From Aquila chrysaetos chrysaetos (taxonomy: Eukaryota; Chordata; Aves; Accipitriformes; Accipitridae), in NCBI RefSeq assembly GCF_900496995.4, contig NC_044004.1:372001-436000 (forward strand): DNA of 64,000 bases, read 5' to 3'. Each line of letters begins with the position of its first letter. The first letter of the stretch is position 1. The notes under the pieces were generated by a model, which did not search any database, was not told where the DNA came from, and saw only the letters and a list, made by a program, of their open reading frames with translations. Positions 15,001 through 27,900 of this stretch are shown in pieces. Position numbers and translations under genes: made by a program.

Positions 15001-15927
15001 ACTATAAATGTTTCATCAGAGCAGAGTTCAATGCCAACAAAGAATGGCATTCACACTCTGTTTTCAAAATAATATTTCTTTCCAGCTGCACACTTGGGGT
15101 GATACAGAGTGCTTATCTGATTTAGAGAGGTTGACCAGCCAGATAGCAGTAACTGATGCCAGTGGCATAGTAACAGCAGTAATGTAAGTGCTTGCTTAAT
15201 CACATTATAGTTTTGTTTCTGTAATTTTGCTGATAATGTCTGAATTTAATACTGCTGAAATAACAAAAATATGGGGAAACTCCTGTAATGGTGAAGGCGG
15301 ATATACAACTGGAATACAGAATCATAGAGCATGGGTGCAGCGGATGTCATTACAGTCTGTCAATGTGACTGTCACAGCTTTTGCACAAATGTTAAAATAA
15401 GTCTGTACTTTGGAGATACACTCCTAAGCTTTATTTTATCTATATCTGCGGTGGAGAGAAAAATGCCTGGTCACGCTGCTAAGAGGGAAAACGGAGTTTT
15501 TTCCATCTGTTGTTCTTCACTGCCTTTTGAGTCTGTTACCTCTTGTCTGTTTTCTCGGTTACGTTGCCAGAATCTGGATGTTGTGCCTAGGTACCATAGG
15601 AACGTTAAGCTTGTAGCTCCCTTTGCCATAAGCTACTTTTCTCTAGAAGCCTTTCAATCAGAAGCTAGTCTGAAGGAAAACCAAAATAATTTTTAATTCA
15701 TTATAACATGTTCAAATCACTTTTGGCACTTATCTCTGGAATAAATGTTTTTAGAAAGGGAAGACTGAAGGCTTTGGAATTATGTGCATAAATAAAAGAT
15801 TAAAGTGAATTCTGTGTGCACTGAGTTTATCTGATGTTCTTTCTAATAGTGGTAGTCTTCAAATTAGTTTGTAGAATGCCTTCAGAAAAGAGATTGATAT
15901 ATCAACACTGAGTTTTTAAAAGGTTGT

Positions 15928-15971
<44 letters not shown>

Positions 15972-18900
15972 ATTGCTTGGACCTATGCTACTAACCGTGA
16001 TAGCTGCAGAGCCTGGACGGTTTGTCATTGTCTTTTTTTTTCAGAAGACATTATTTCGTTTCACGTTTATTCCACAAGTTTATTCTACAGAACAGAAAGT
16101 AGAAACACCTAGTCATCCTACAAGAAATGAATGCAGGTTTTAAGGGAACAGAAACTGGCCTTTGGTTTTCTGTAGATACTTGCTCAACTTGGAATGTAAT
16201 TTGTCTTTAGAAAAGGTGTGCTGCTGTTTTCTGTCAAGCTAACTGCATTCCCCCTGAGCTCTGCAGCCGTTAGCATCCTCGCTGGTACAGGAGAGAAGGT
16301 GCTGTCTGGGAAAAAACGTGTTTAACATCCCTCTCCCCCAGATATATCACAGACTATAATAAAAGTTAATTCTGCTCAAAACCGTGACAGCTTTGAAGAT
16401 GAGACGAACAAAACAGTTAGTGGTGTGCCACATGTTCTGTCTAGCAAACTTTTAGTAAAATCTCTTACGCTGCCATGCACTTTTATTTGTCATCTCATGA
16501 AATACGTATTCTGTGGGGAACAATTTTAGAACAACTAACTGTCCTTTGATCTTTCAGGTGATGCATGCCTAAATTTGGGTTCAGGGCGTTATTAATTAGG
16601 TGGGTTATGCAAATTCTGTGCTGATGCTTCTGAAAGTCATAGATGCTGAACCTAGATTTTTGCCTTTCAGGCTGAAGTTGTGAGAAAAGAAGTGAAGAGA
16701 GAGGAACCAAGCAAAGGAAGGTATGCCTTTCAAGTATTTGAGGTTTTTTTGTGTATCTATATTGTTCATGGAATGTGTATCTAAGATTAAGCAGATTGCT
16801 GAGCCATCTCTCTAACTGAGCTTGATGAAAAGGCCCACTGTGAGATCCATCAACTGTTACCTGCTGTTACTTCTTTCAAGCTTTTGTGTGTTCTGTGTGT
16901 GCAGGACGTGTAGTGTATTGCTGTAGAGCTGTAATGTTTGTGATTTCTTTGAAATCTGGGGCTTTCAAAGAACATGGACAAATGGGGTGAAATCCTGTTT
17001 TCTGTGTAGTTCGTTGAGTTGTTATTGTTTTACTAATTTGGCCAGGATTTTACCACAGGTCCTGGAAAGTATGTTTGGATATACGTGTTGGTAAGACAAT
17101 TTTTTGTTGTATTTAACCAGGAAGTGATTGCTTTATTTTGTCCTACAGTGCTTTCCTCTGTCAGAGCACCTGGCTCTATTGTTTCTGTTTCCAAATGCTA
17201 AAAATAAACCAAAACTTCCTTGTTTAACTTATTAACATTATTCATGCTGTGATACAGGTCCCTGAATTGATTTAAAAAAAATGTTTGGATGCTATATTAA
17301 CGTCAGAACCTAGAAATGGGAAATGGTGGTTTTGGTATGTTCCATTTAAAATTGTTTTACGGACATTGCTTGTAGTAAAATTTCTCATTGTGGAGCAACT
17401 ATTTGTTGGTTTTAGAGTGTTGATTATGTTTTTTTATAAATGGATAGATCATTATAAGAGTTCTTGTTAACAAATATGACTTAAAATACCTTCTGTGACT
17501 CAAATCCATATTTCTGGATAAGTTTTATCATTAAAAAAAACAAAACAAAACTGTGTAATAATGGTCCTAAACTTCAATTTCAAGTAATGCCATTATACTC
17601 TCATGGACTGTTACTATATTTCCAAAACCTGTTTCTTCACAAGTAAAGTTAGGCACTCCTAATTTCATGAAACTTCTACACAGACCCTAGTCAATTTTGG
17701 AAGCATTTAGTTTCTAAACTGTCTCCGACTCACATGTAAGCAGACATTCAGGTAACCTTTTCGATTCCAGACTGGTGGGCTTTAGCTAGTAGTGGTAATT
17801 AATGAAAACAAGTGACTCTTACATGAATCCCAGCTACTGCCCAGCATCCAGCTGTGGCTGTTGAACAGATAGGAAACCCGACATTTTCCCCTACAAATAA
17901 CACTACACACATTCTCCTTGTCTGAGGCAACTGTCTTCTCCTTATAAGACTTTGTGACTTGACTGATTATTTTTTTCAGTTACATTTCATAAGAAGCAGA
18001 AAATATCTTAAATATTATTATATATCTGAAGACCTTGTCACCTGTTTCTGGGGAGGGAAGCAGTAGCAAAATTTGGGGAGCAGAAGGGGCTGCCCTCTAG
18101 GTTGCCTGGGATGATGAGATGATCCTGAAAAAACTTTGGAATGCTTCTGGAAGCTCGGTTGTTGTCCAGCCCGTGTAGGTAGTTCATCTAATCTTGCGGC
18201 TGAGGTGACTGATGTAAATGCCTCTGCTTGTTCCAAGGATGCTGATGCATTTTGTTGGGATTTGTTTTCCTCAGCTAAAATAGCTGAAACTTTTCTTGGC
18301 CAGGTTAAGATTCAAGGACTATCCCACTGCTCCTTTTAATCCTGATCTGACATGTAGGAAGCAGGTTCTGTCTCCGTTGTGACGCAGCCTCTGTGCTGGC
18401 GTTTCTAGCACTGAACTCTCGAAGCCTTTCCCTTGCTAACTCAGGCAGTAATGACTGCGTATGGCAGCTAATGCAGGGACGTCCTATGCAGAAACTGAGC
18501 ACCAGGTATTGTTGGTTTCACCCTTTACACTAACTTCTGTGCAGGAAATCTGTCTTGCAGGTCTACATGCTATTCCTTTCCCAATGCCTAACAGGTCTTT
18601 TAAGTGTTACTTCAAGCACCTTGGTGCTTCATCAGGCTCACTCACCTTTATCTCTGTGCATTACTGCCTCTGCAGAGCTTTCCTTCCACTGCTTCACAGT
18701 CTGGTTTGAATCTATCAGTGTATTTTGGAGACCGCCAGGGCTTTGTGGAAGGCACAGGGTGGGTGTTGACATGAAAGGAGACATAAAGTCCTGAGGATTC
18801 AGAGACTAATATCTCATTTGTATTGTGTAGAGGTTAATATGTGTGTGCTACTACTGTAAGCTTTGTAGTTAGTGTATGGTTCCAGTGTTCTCTGACGTTT

Positions 18901-21900
18901 TTTCCATTCCCTGCAAAAAAAGTGTATAAACAGAGGCTGTGGGGTACAGTTTAGCAAGGTGTCGGAGCTTGTATTTAATTAAGCTTTCTACTCATCAGTG
19001 ACAAACCTGGGCTTTCAGAGCTGCCTTTCTGGGCTTTGTGCTCTGACTTATCCAGGTAGTGTTTTGCTACACAGCCACGTGAGACATAAATCTCAGTGGT
19101 CTGTAGGATGCTCAAATAGAAGAGAAAATTAACTGAAATGGGTTTTGCTTTTGGAACACAAACAATGTTTAACTGATGTCAAAATATCTTGTGTGTTGTG
19201 ACTGAGTAAACCAATTCTGTGGCATAAAAAGCAGATCAGCCCTGACTGCTTTAGCCACTCATGAGGCACACTTAGCTCCAAACATTTGCAGGTAGCAAGC
19301 TTAAATTGATTACAGGTCTAAGAAGCCTGTTGCAGATGAGCAGGATGTTGGAACGAGTGAGGTTGCTTTTTTTTCATAAGACTTCAGTTACTGTGAGCTG
19401 AGCCGCTTGGGCTCTGAAGGAGATTCACAGCATTTTGTGGGGCACCGCTGAGAGCACGCACACTCCATCACTGCCTGCCAAGCCGCAAAACGCTGCAGTT
19501 GTGCCGCTTTGCTAGGGAAGGAGTGCCCTCACACTGTGTAGCAAGCGTCCATCTGATGCACAGTCATGACGTATTACATCTGTGCCAATTTTAAATTGGT
19601 GTTGTGAAAGATTTTGAAGCACAATTCATATCCCTTCTTCTCTCTCCTCTTGCATTTTGTAGCAGCAGAGGACAGTGCCCTCAGGTCTGGAGGAAACCTT
19701 CAAGATTGGTGTTTTTGTTGTGCTTGTGTAGCACAGACGTTAACTGAGTTTGCCTGTTTTCATCTTTCTGTTGACTCCATGTATTGTGTCTTCGTCTTGT
19801 TAACCCTCGCATCTGGCCACTTCAAGATTTAACATTTTCGTCAGTGTTGAGTTCCATTTGATCTACCTTCCATCTTCTTGCTGACATTGTGCTGGGAGTA
19901 TTACCAAAATGGCAGGCTTCTCTGCTCTTTTTTATTTTCATGAAGGTTTATACAAATGTGCACCCTTTATTCATATACATAGGTTCTGAGAAACCATAGC
20001 ACAGGCTGCTCCATTGTGCATAACCACTGATTAATTATGTGTGTTTGCTGCTTTTGTGTTTGTTTCAACACTTAGCAAGATTGTCAGCAGTGGTATTTCG
20101 GCACCTTTCCATCTAGAGATGCATGAGGTGTTGGGATGCTCGTTTTCTTGAGCTTTGTGGGAAGAGGGGCACAGACATCTCTAATTTCAATGTCTCCCAA
20201 GATCATCTACGGAGGATTCTTTGTTCAGAGAAGAATAATGCACTTACTGTAACTGAAGTTCTCTGAAAAGCGCTATCCTCTGCATTGTCATCTTGGGCTT
20301 TATTATCCTGGGAGCTGACAGTGGGATTATACAGTGAAAACAGAGCCTGGCCAAAAGGAGCCTCTGTGCATGTATTGTGTTCCCCGCTATTGTGCGAGGT
20401 CAATGCAGTTTAAAACCAAAGCAACCCCTCCCTCCCACCAAACCTGAACCAAAAAAAAACCCCAACCAACCAAACTTCAGGCTCCTAGCTGCTGAAAGAG
20501 TTCTCTAGGTTGGTGACTGCAGAGTCTGCTGTCTTCAAACATAACAAAACTCTGGTAGTTCCTTTGTACAGGGAGACTGAAGCTTTATTTTCGCTGTATA
20601 TGCACTTCCACAGTCTGCCTTGCATCAGGGGATCTAAATTTTAGGAGTTCATGTCAGCGCTGAGGTCACAGGGCACATCTGTAGTGAGTGCTACCTTCAG
20701 AGGTCTGACTACAAGTAGTGCAATTCAAAGTGTAAGAGGCTTGCGGTACTGAGGTGGATTAAACAGAAGCATAAAACTAATCAGTTATTCGCCTCCATAT
20801 TTTTAACCATTTTAACGCTGATAGGCTAGATGTCCAAATGCTAAGCACTAATGCATCAGGAAATCCCCCACCATTGGCGTCAAGAGGTTTCTGGTAACTG
20901 TAGAATTCTCAACATAGTTTGATTTCTTCTGTTTTTTTTAAATGCATTTAGCTCTGGCTTGAAAAAATATCCAGAGGGATCAGGAGTGGTGCAAACAGCA
21001 GCTGCTAATCCTCCAGTAGAGCCTAGTGTGGCAAAGAAAGGACCCATTTCCATCTCTAATGTCAAAGACGAGATGTCAGCAGTACAGATAGAGCCCTCTG
21101 AGTCCCATCTTGAAAGAGCAGTAAGGGAGTCTGCTGCAAGACTGGCAGAAACGTCTACAGAGGGAGTGGACCCTGGAGTTGCAGTTACTGTGGCATCTAT
21201 CAAATCCGCTGATACCAAGCCATCTGAAGCGAAGTCAGAAGAGATGCTACTGCCACCTTCCAGTGTGGAGAAAGAAGAGGCAGTTAAAGATAATACTGAA
21301 CCAAAGTCGTCTGAATCTGCTGTTGTATCTGCATCAGAGAAGGAAATTAAAGAGAAAGATGAAGAATTGTCATCTTCTGCCATCGAACCAGCAGAATTGT
21401 CTGATGTGGGCAAGGCTGAAGCTGTGTCATCAGATTGTGCTGTGAAGCTGGCAGCAGGGGATATGACAGGGGCTGTCCCTGAAGCAGTGCCCCCTGATTC
21501 TCTTGCAGCTTCAGTGGAGATGGTGTCATCTGTTGTCACACAAGCGAACAAGTTGGATGCTCCTGAAAAAAATCCTGTTTCTGATGCTGTGAAAACCGAG
21601 CATGAAATGCCTGTAACTCAGATAACAGAGAAGAAACCTGTACTTAAAACTGGGGCAGCTGTGGAGAAGAAACTGGATGTAGCTGGAGCAGACAAAGAGA
21701 TGAAACCAGAAGAGACTGTGGTCAAAGTTGGAAGAGCTCCAGAGGAGAACCCTGGAAAGCTTTTGGTGAAGACTGGGGCAGAGACAGAGAAGAAGCTTGA
21801 AAAATTTGTGGCCAAGGTTGAGGCTGCTGTGGAAAATGCTGCAAATGCTGTCAACGAGAGCAACGAGGGAAGTTTAATCAAAGCCCATCAAAATAAAGGA

Positions 21901-24900
21901 ACAGGACCAGCAAAAACTGATGAAACCTGCAAAGCAGTTACATTAAACTCCTCTTTTTCTGTCAAGGAATCTTCCTCTGTTGGTAAAATGATTTTAAAGG
22001 CAGTGGTGTCTCTTCCGGATATATCAAAGTCAAGGGTTCCAGTACAGAGAAATGAGCCTTCCCTGTGTAAAGGAGGGGAGCAGAAAACTCCCTCAAAACC
22101 TGAGGCCCGAAGCCAAGCAGCGGTGGAGAAGAAAATCGTGTCAAAAGAAGAGGGTCATCCGAGACCTGGTAGCAGCCCATCAAGCCTGGGAGATGGCAGC
22201 GGCAAATGTAAAGTGAACAGAAGTTCTGTTGTTGATGGAGAGGCAGGCAATGGGAGGAATTCACCTCAGCAAGAGAAGGACTCACGAGTGGAATCTAGGG
22301 CTAGTTCAAAACAGTCTCAAGAGGGAGAGAGTAGATCATCCAACATGAAGAAAGACAACAGCAGCAATAAGGTGAGGAGGGCAGGAAGGCCGGTTCAGTG
22401 TGCCTGATCAGTAACTAACTCCATGCTTCTCCCAGATGTTGAGTATGGGACAATGAGATTATGTTCCCCTTCCCTTTTCCATAAATCACTCACCTGGTTT
22501 GGGCCAACAGCCAAGTTGGAATAGCGAGATGGCGGGCAACCAGTTGCTTTTAGACGCAGTGTGTGCAACGCAAGTCTGTAACTGGTTTGAAAATGCTACT
22601 TGGAAAAAATTGCAGGCAGGTATTTTTGAAGTGAGTCTTTATCGAGTGTCTTAACTTTATGTTCTCGGATTAGTTCTGAATGGGATTTAATAAGCTTTCT
22701 GTCCTTTTGTGAGCTGATATTTGCTTTGTCAAGTCCTGCACAGACACTGGTTACTGAAAAGAGGCTACTAAGCAAGGTATTACATGTGACTTTTTGCTAG
22801 AGACTGTATGCCTGGACTCTACCGCTGATGGTTGGCTTAGTTCTGTATTTGCCAAGCATGTGATCAGAAGCAGCAATCTGGACAACTTAAAAAAGTTCAT
22901 TAAGGGAAAAAATAGCTGATTTTTTTAGATTATTTTTTCTCTTGTGGACAGGTTAGTTGGCTTAACTGATTTCACGTGAACTTTTGTCTAATTTTGCAGG
23001 CTTCTGTTGGTGGCAATACTAAAACTTCAAAGAGTGGCACTAGCAGCAATGCAAAACAAAAGGAGGTAAGGATGGTAACCGTAAATGAACTTAAAGTCGT
23101 ATTGTCTTGGAAGCATGTGTGTGTGTGTGCGCTAAGAATCTTTAGCGTCCTTCCCTAGGGAATTTTTTGTATTACTAGTTGTTACAGACTACAGGCATAA
23201 AGCTGCAAAGCCAAGTAATTTGGAAGAGAAACTTAATTCAGGAAGGGAGTGTTAAGAGGAGGTGTTTTTTGGTCTTGGATATCATTTGTTTGAGAGAGAG
23301 AAGTAATTCTCCAGTTGCCTGCATGAGATCTTTATTCATCATCATGCTTGTGAGAAGAGGAAGGAAGGCTGAAGTCTTCTAGCTCTTTATAAATGTTTTT
23401 TTATGACAGGAGGTAATCGGAACATCTCCATCCATGGTACCTCTTCCATGCAAAGATATTTCCAGTGGGTTGGGAGGGCTTGGGAGCCTGTAGGCTCAAC
23501 TGCTAAAGAGTCTGCATTTTTACAGGAAGGTGAAAAGAGATACACACTATCTCTCTTAGATAGCTTGGGCTTTGGGAAACAAAAGCAGAAGGAAGGTAAT
23601 AAAAACCCGTATTGATGAGTTTGTAGATGTAGCGTTACAGGATCAAATCAAAGATCGACCAGGTAAGTAGTGGGTCCCTATGGAAAAGGGATTTCTGAGA
23701 TAAAGTTGGAGACCTGAATCCTTTTATTAATCTTAAGCTACATAAACTTCTCGCATCACCAGCACAGTGTGTTTGTGAAGTTGGTGCTAGCGATGGTAAT
23801 AGAGAATGCTTTCATACCTGATGTTCCAGATGTGTTTGTTAATCCCCAAAAGGAAATTCTGCACCCTTTGAAAAAAGGCTTTGGAATGTCAATTACTTCT
23901 CACTGCTTTATTCTTCACTGTTATATAGCTGATAAGAACCAAGATCTGTGTTTTCCTTTTCGTGAAAGAAAGAATACAGTAATGTTTGATTTCAGTTGAA
24001 ATGTAACCAGATGCTTTTTTTTTTTTCTACTGTGTCCACCTTGCATTAAATATTCCTCAAGTTTTTGCATCAGAATGTGGGTGGTGGCACACATTATTCC
24101 TAGTATTTGTTAGCTTTTTAAAAAAGAAAGGGAAGAAAAGGCATGTAGCCTTTGAATTTCAGATTACTTTTTCTGCTGGAGGACTGTTTTTGGTATTTCT
24201 TAGTTGCAGTCTTACTCTCTAACAGCGGAAGGTTCACCTTGCCTTGGCCTTGAAGTTCTGCTTTGACAAGAGCTTTTTCACTCTTCTTGTGTTAGATACT
24301 GACCAGTATTTGGTGGTAGGATGGGATATTTTAGGTAAAAAAAAAATTCAGAATCATTCATTGAAGAAATTGAATGCATAATTTGGAGTGGAATGGATAT
24401 TTGGCTGCATTTTACTGTCTAAATTTATTAATTGACTACAAGTACCCATCTTATCCCCCTTATCCTGCCATCCTGATTATAAAAGCATAGCTATTTTACA
24501 GTGGACAAAGCATAATACTCTATTCCAAAAAACATGACTGCTGTCTATTCAAATAACCTAGAAGTAATTTGGGTTAATTCAGTCTTTTATTAAAGTCATC
24601 ATCTATCCATACATCCTCCTCCGGAGGCTCTCAGCTACATATGACATTAAGCTGCTGCTAATGCTTTCCAGTGGTCCTAGAATAAATTGCCTGAGCCCTG
24701 ATGGAAGCTGGCATGGTCAAACTGCAGGGTAGGAGGAGTTTTAGATGCAAGATGTGCTCCAGTAAGAGCCATGCCACTGACTGAAGGGAATTAGAAAGGG
24801 TCAGGCTCTGTCATCTTAAACATAAGAACACGGTAAGGCATTCGCCAGAAAGCTGGAGCTTGCCTCCGCACCCCTAAGGAAAGATGTCCAGCACAGGGAG

Positions 24901-27900
24901 GAGCAGCAAGTCTGTCAGAGCGTCTGTGGGGCTAGTCAGACCTTAATAGAAAGGAGAAAATGATCTTCTTGTATGTGTTGGTTATAGAGGAATGTGGGGA
25001 GGTTCCAGTAGTGGGAGCCCTTTCCTGTGCTGGAGCATAGGGCCGCCGGAGAGCCTTTCTGAAACCGAGATGTTTGTTAGGAGATTGAAACCAAAGAGGC
25101 AAGATAAAACAGTGAATAGTCATCAGGAGACAGAATGACTTTGCTGGATCGAAACACTAATGTAGTCTCCTGTTTTGTAGCAGCAGCCAACAGCATATGC
25201 TTAGGGAAGGGAATGAGATATTGACACAAGATAATAGTATTTTTGAAGGATACTCTGGAGGTGTTAATATTTTCACTAGCCTTCCTGCAAGTGAGTGCAA
25301 AATATGCATGAGTATTCAGAGCCCAGTTCTTTTATTAGACGTAAATTTTGTCTATTCATCTGCTGTGTTTTTGAAAAATGCTTTGGGTTTCTGAGTTAAA
25401 TCTGCTTACTTAACACAAATGCTGATAATGAAAACTCTTCCACATGAGACTGAAGGCCTCAAAACTTTTTCCTACCCTCAAGTCAAGTAGCATTTTTTTT
25501 TTTTTTTTTTTTCCCTCTTGAGCCAGCTTCAGTGCGTAGGTATTTTTCATTAGGCGCCTCGTGGATGGAGGTGTTTGTGTCACTGGGTGAATGTTAAACT
25601 TTGTTATATTCACATTTTTACACCTCCTAGGAAGAAGAGCTGTTTCCATTTAACCTGGATGAATTTGTTACTGTGGATGAGGTCGTAGAGGAAATTGAGT
25701 CTCCCATTAAAACACGGCAAAATCCACCAAGGGGAAAGAGAAAAGATGGTGCTAAAGACAACAACTCTTCTGAGCCTAGTTCCAAGAGAAGGAAAGGGAA
25801 GAGCTCCGTAGCACGCATTGCTGAAACCGAACTCTCTTTTGTCACTTTGGATGAAATCGGTGAGGAGGAGGATGGGACTGCACAGCTAATGGGAACTGCT
25901 AATTTAGAAGCGCTCAGTGACCCGCAGGGCCTGGTTGTAGTGGATGAAGTGATCGAAGAGGAAGAACTTATGTCAGAAGCAGTAAAGGACCCACAGTCGC
26001 TTGTTACTTTGGATGAGATATCTGAACAGGAGGACCTTAGTTCTCAAAAAGATGTCCCTAGGTCAGTTTTTGAGGAGCAGGATTTGAAAGCTGAACCCTT
26101 GCTAACTGTAGATGAAATTGGTGAAGTAGAAGAGCTGCCTCTGAACGAGCCTACTGACTTGAATATTGAGGATGTGCTGAAACAGAAGGAGGATGATAAA
26201 GTGGCTGCAGAGGATACTGGAGATGGTGCTTCCTCCCAGGCGCCTGATGATCCCAGTGCTTTAGTGACAGTAGATGAAATACAAGAGGAGAATGAAGATA
26301 ACCCTCTCGTGACTTTGGATGAAGTTAACGAAGATGAAGATGATTTTCTGGCTGATTTCAATCGTCTAAAAGAGGAACTAAACTTTGTTACAGTAGATGA
26401 AGTTGGAGAGGAGGACGAGGAAGAAGAAAATACTTTCCCAGGGAAAAATCTGAACGAGGATGAAGATGATGAAGATATTGTTGCTGTTGCAGGACCAGAA
26501 GAAGAAGAAATTGCTGCCATTGCAGGACCAGAAGAGGAGGATATTGTTGCTGTTGCAGGACCAGAAGAAATGGAAATTCTAGGAAATATGAGTCCAGAAG
26601 AAGAAATTATGGCAATCTCAAAGTCAAAAGGTAAGGAGCCTCTCATAGTTTCTAGAGGGGAAATAGGAAATAAGATGCTTGTAATCAGTGCAATGCACGA
26701 AGAGATCCTTGTAGCAAATAGAGGAAACTGAAAAACCCTGAATCTTTGACAAAGTTAATGAAAGAGGTGCTGGGAAAAAAAACAGAGACTGAGAGTGAAC
26801 AATGGCCTGCAGGTAGGGTATTTTATTAATGCATTTTACAATGCATCTTTCTTTTGATGTAAAATTAAGGGGCATGTTGATTTAAAGTGTTCATTTGGTT
26901 TATGACGGCTAAAATTGGGGAAAATAGTTTCTTTTCTTGCCTTTAATGCAAGGCCTGGTAAACTACCTAACACTGTACAGATTATTTATAGTCTTAAATT
27001 ACAGGGCCAGACTTCATTAAAACAAGTGAGTCAAATGAAATAGACACACAGATACAAAGAAGTAACAGCTTCCAAGCTGGATCTAGAGAAGAAAATGTAG
27101 AATGTCTGTACCATGGAATTAGCAAAGGGTTAAGAAAGTCTAATGCAGAGCCAAGTAGGGAGGGCTATATATAACCAACAAACAAGAAGAGTTTTGGCCA
27201 AAGCGTGGGTGAAGGCTCTATGTGATGCAGTCCGCTAGTATCGAGTTTTCTTTCTGTCTTTGCTGATGTAGCTGAGCACTGACACAGCACCTTTTGTTCT
27301 AGTGCTTTGGAAAAGCTTTTCTCCCATCTCACGCTCATTGCGTAGCAGGGGCAAGCTGAGTAGTGCAGGTATAGAGGAGCTGCAAAAGCAGCAGATATCT
27401 TGCTTAAAACAGAGTAATTTTAAACTTCAGTTTCTATAAACATTAGGAAAGGGATGAGTTAACTGTATACACTCCCAAAAATATTTAAATGCTGTATATT
27501 GTTTTAATCTGGTTAATGTTATAGAACATAAGTTTCCCTATGACTAACAAAAGCATTTACTGAAAATGCAAAATATCTTCTATGTTCTATTAGCAAGTTA
27601 GCTGTAAAAAGACCTCTTAAAATATCCAAGCCCTTAAGTTGATTTCTGGTCTAACTGGTAGTGGCAAATTATAATAAATATAGTTGATGCACAGTAAATA
27701 AGTGATTTTAGTTCCTCTCTGTATAGTAAAAATCTCAGGCAAAAGAGTTGGACTTAGGAAAGGACTAGTTCCTCCAGAATTTGAGAAGTGGAACAGGAAA
27801 ACTGTGGGGAGGAGAGGTTAAAGCAGGTAAAATCCTATTATTCAAGTCTTAAAATCTGAAACCAGCAGCAAAATAGGAAAGGATTTATTGATTGCCTCAG

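Noticed and set aside
15309-15340. CR1 tail near AGAATCATAGAG
   Set aside because: Only about a dozen bases resemble the CR1 end; too short to support.
18000-19900. Intronic snoRNA or other small RNA gene in ZNF638 introns
   Set aside because: A few TGATGA-like boxes occur (for example near 18,108), but no convincing C/D or H/ACA pairing could be put together by eye.
20880-21551. 223-codon antisense open frame opposite the large ZNF638 exon
   Set aside because: Its Ser/Asp/Thr-rich text mirrors the low-complexity sense exon; no splice or start context and no recognisable domain.
26044-26646. 200-codon antisense Ser-rich open frame opposite the acidic repeat exon
   Set aside because: GAA/GAG/GAT codons on the sense strand read as Ser/Phe codons on the other strand, so the frame is a shadow.
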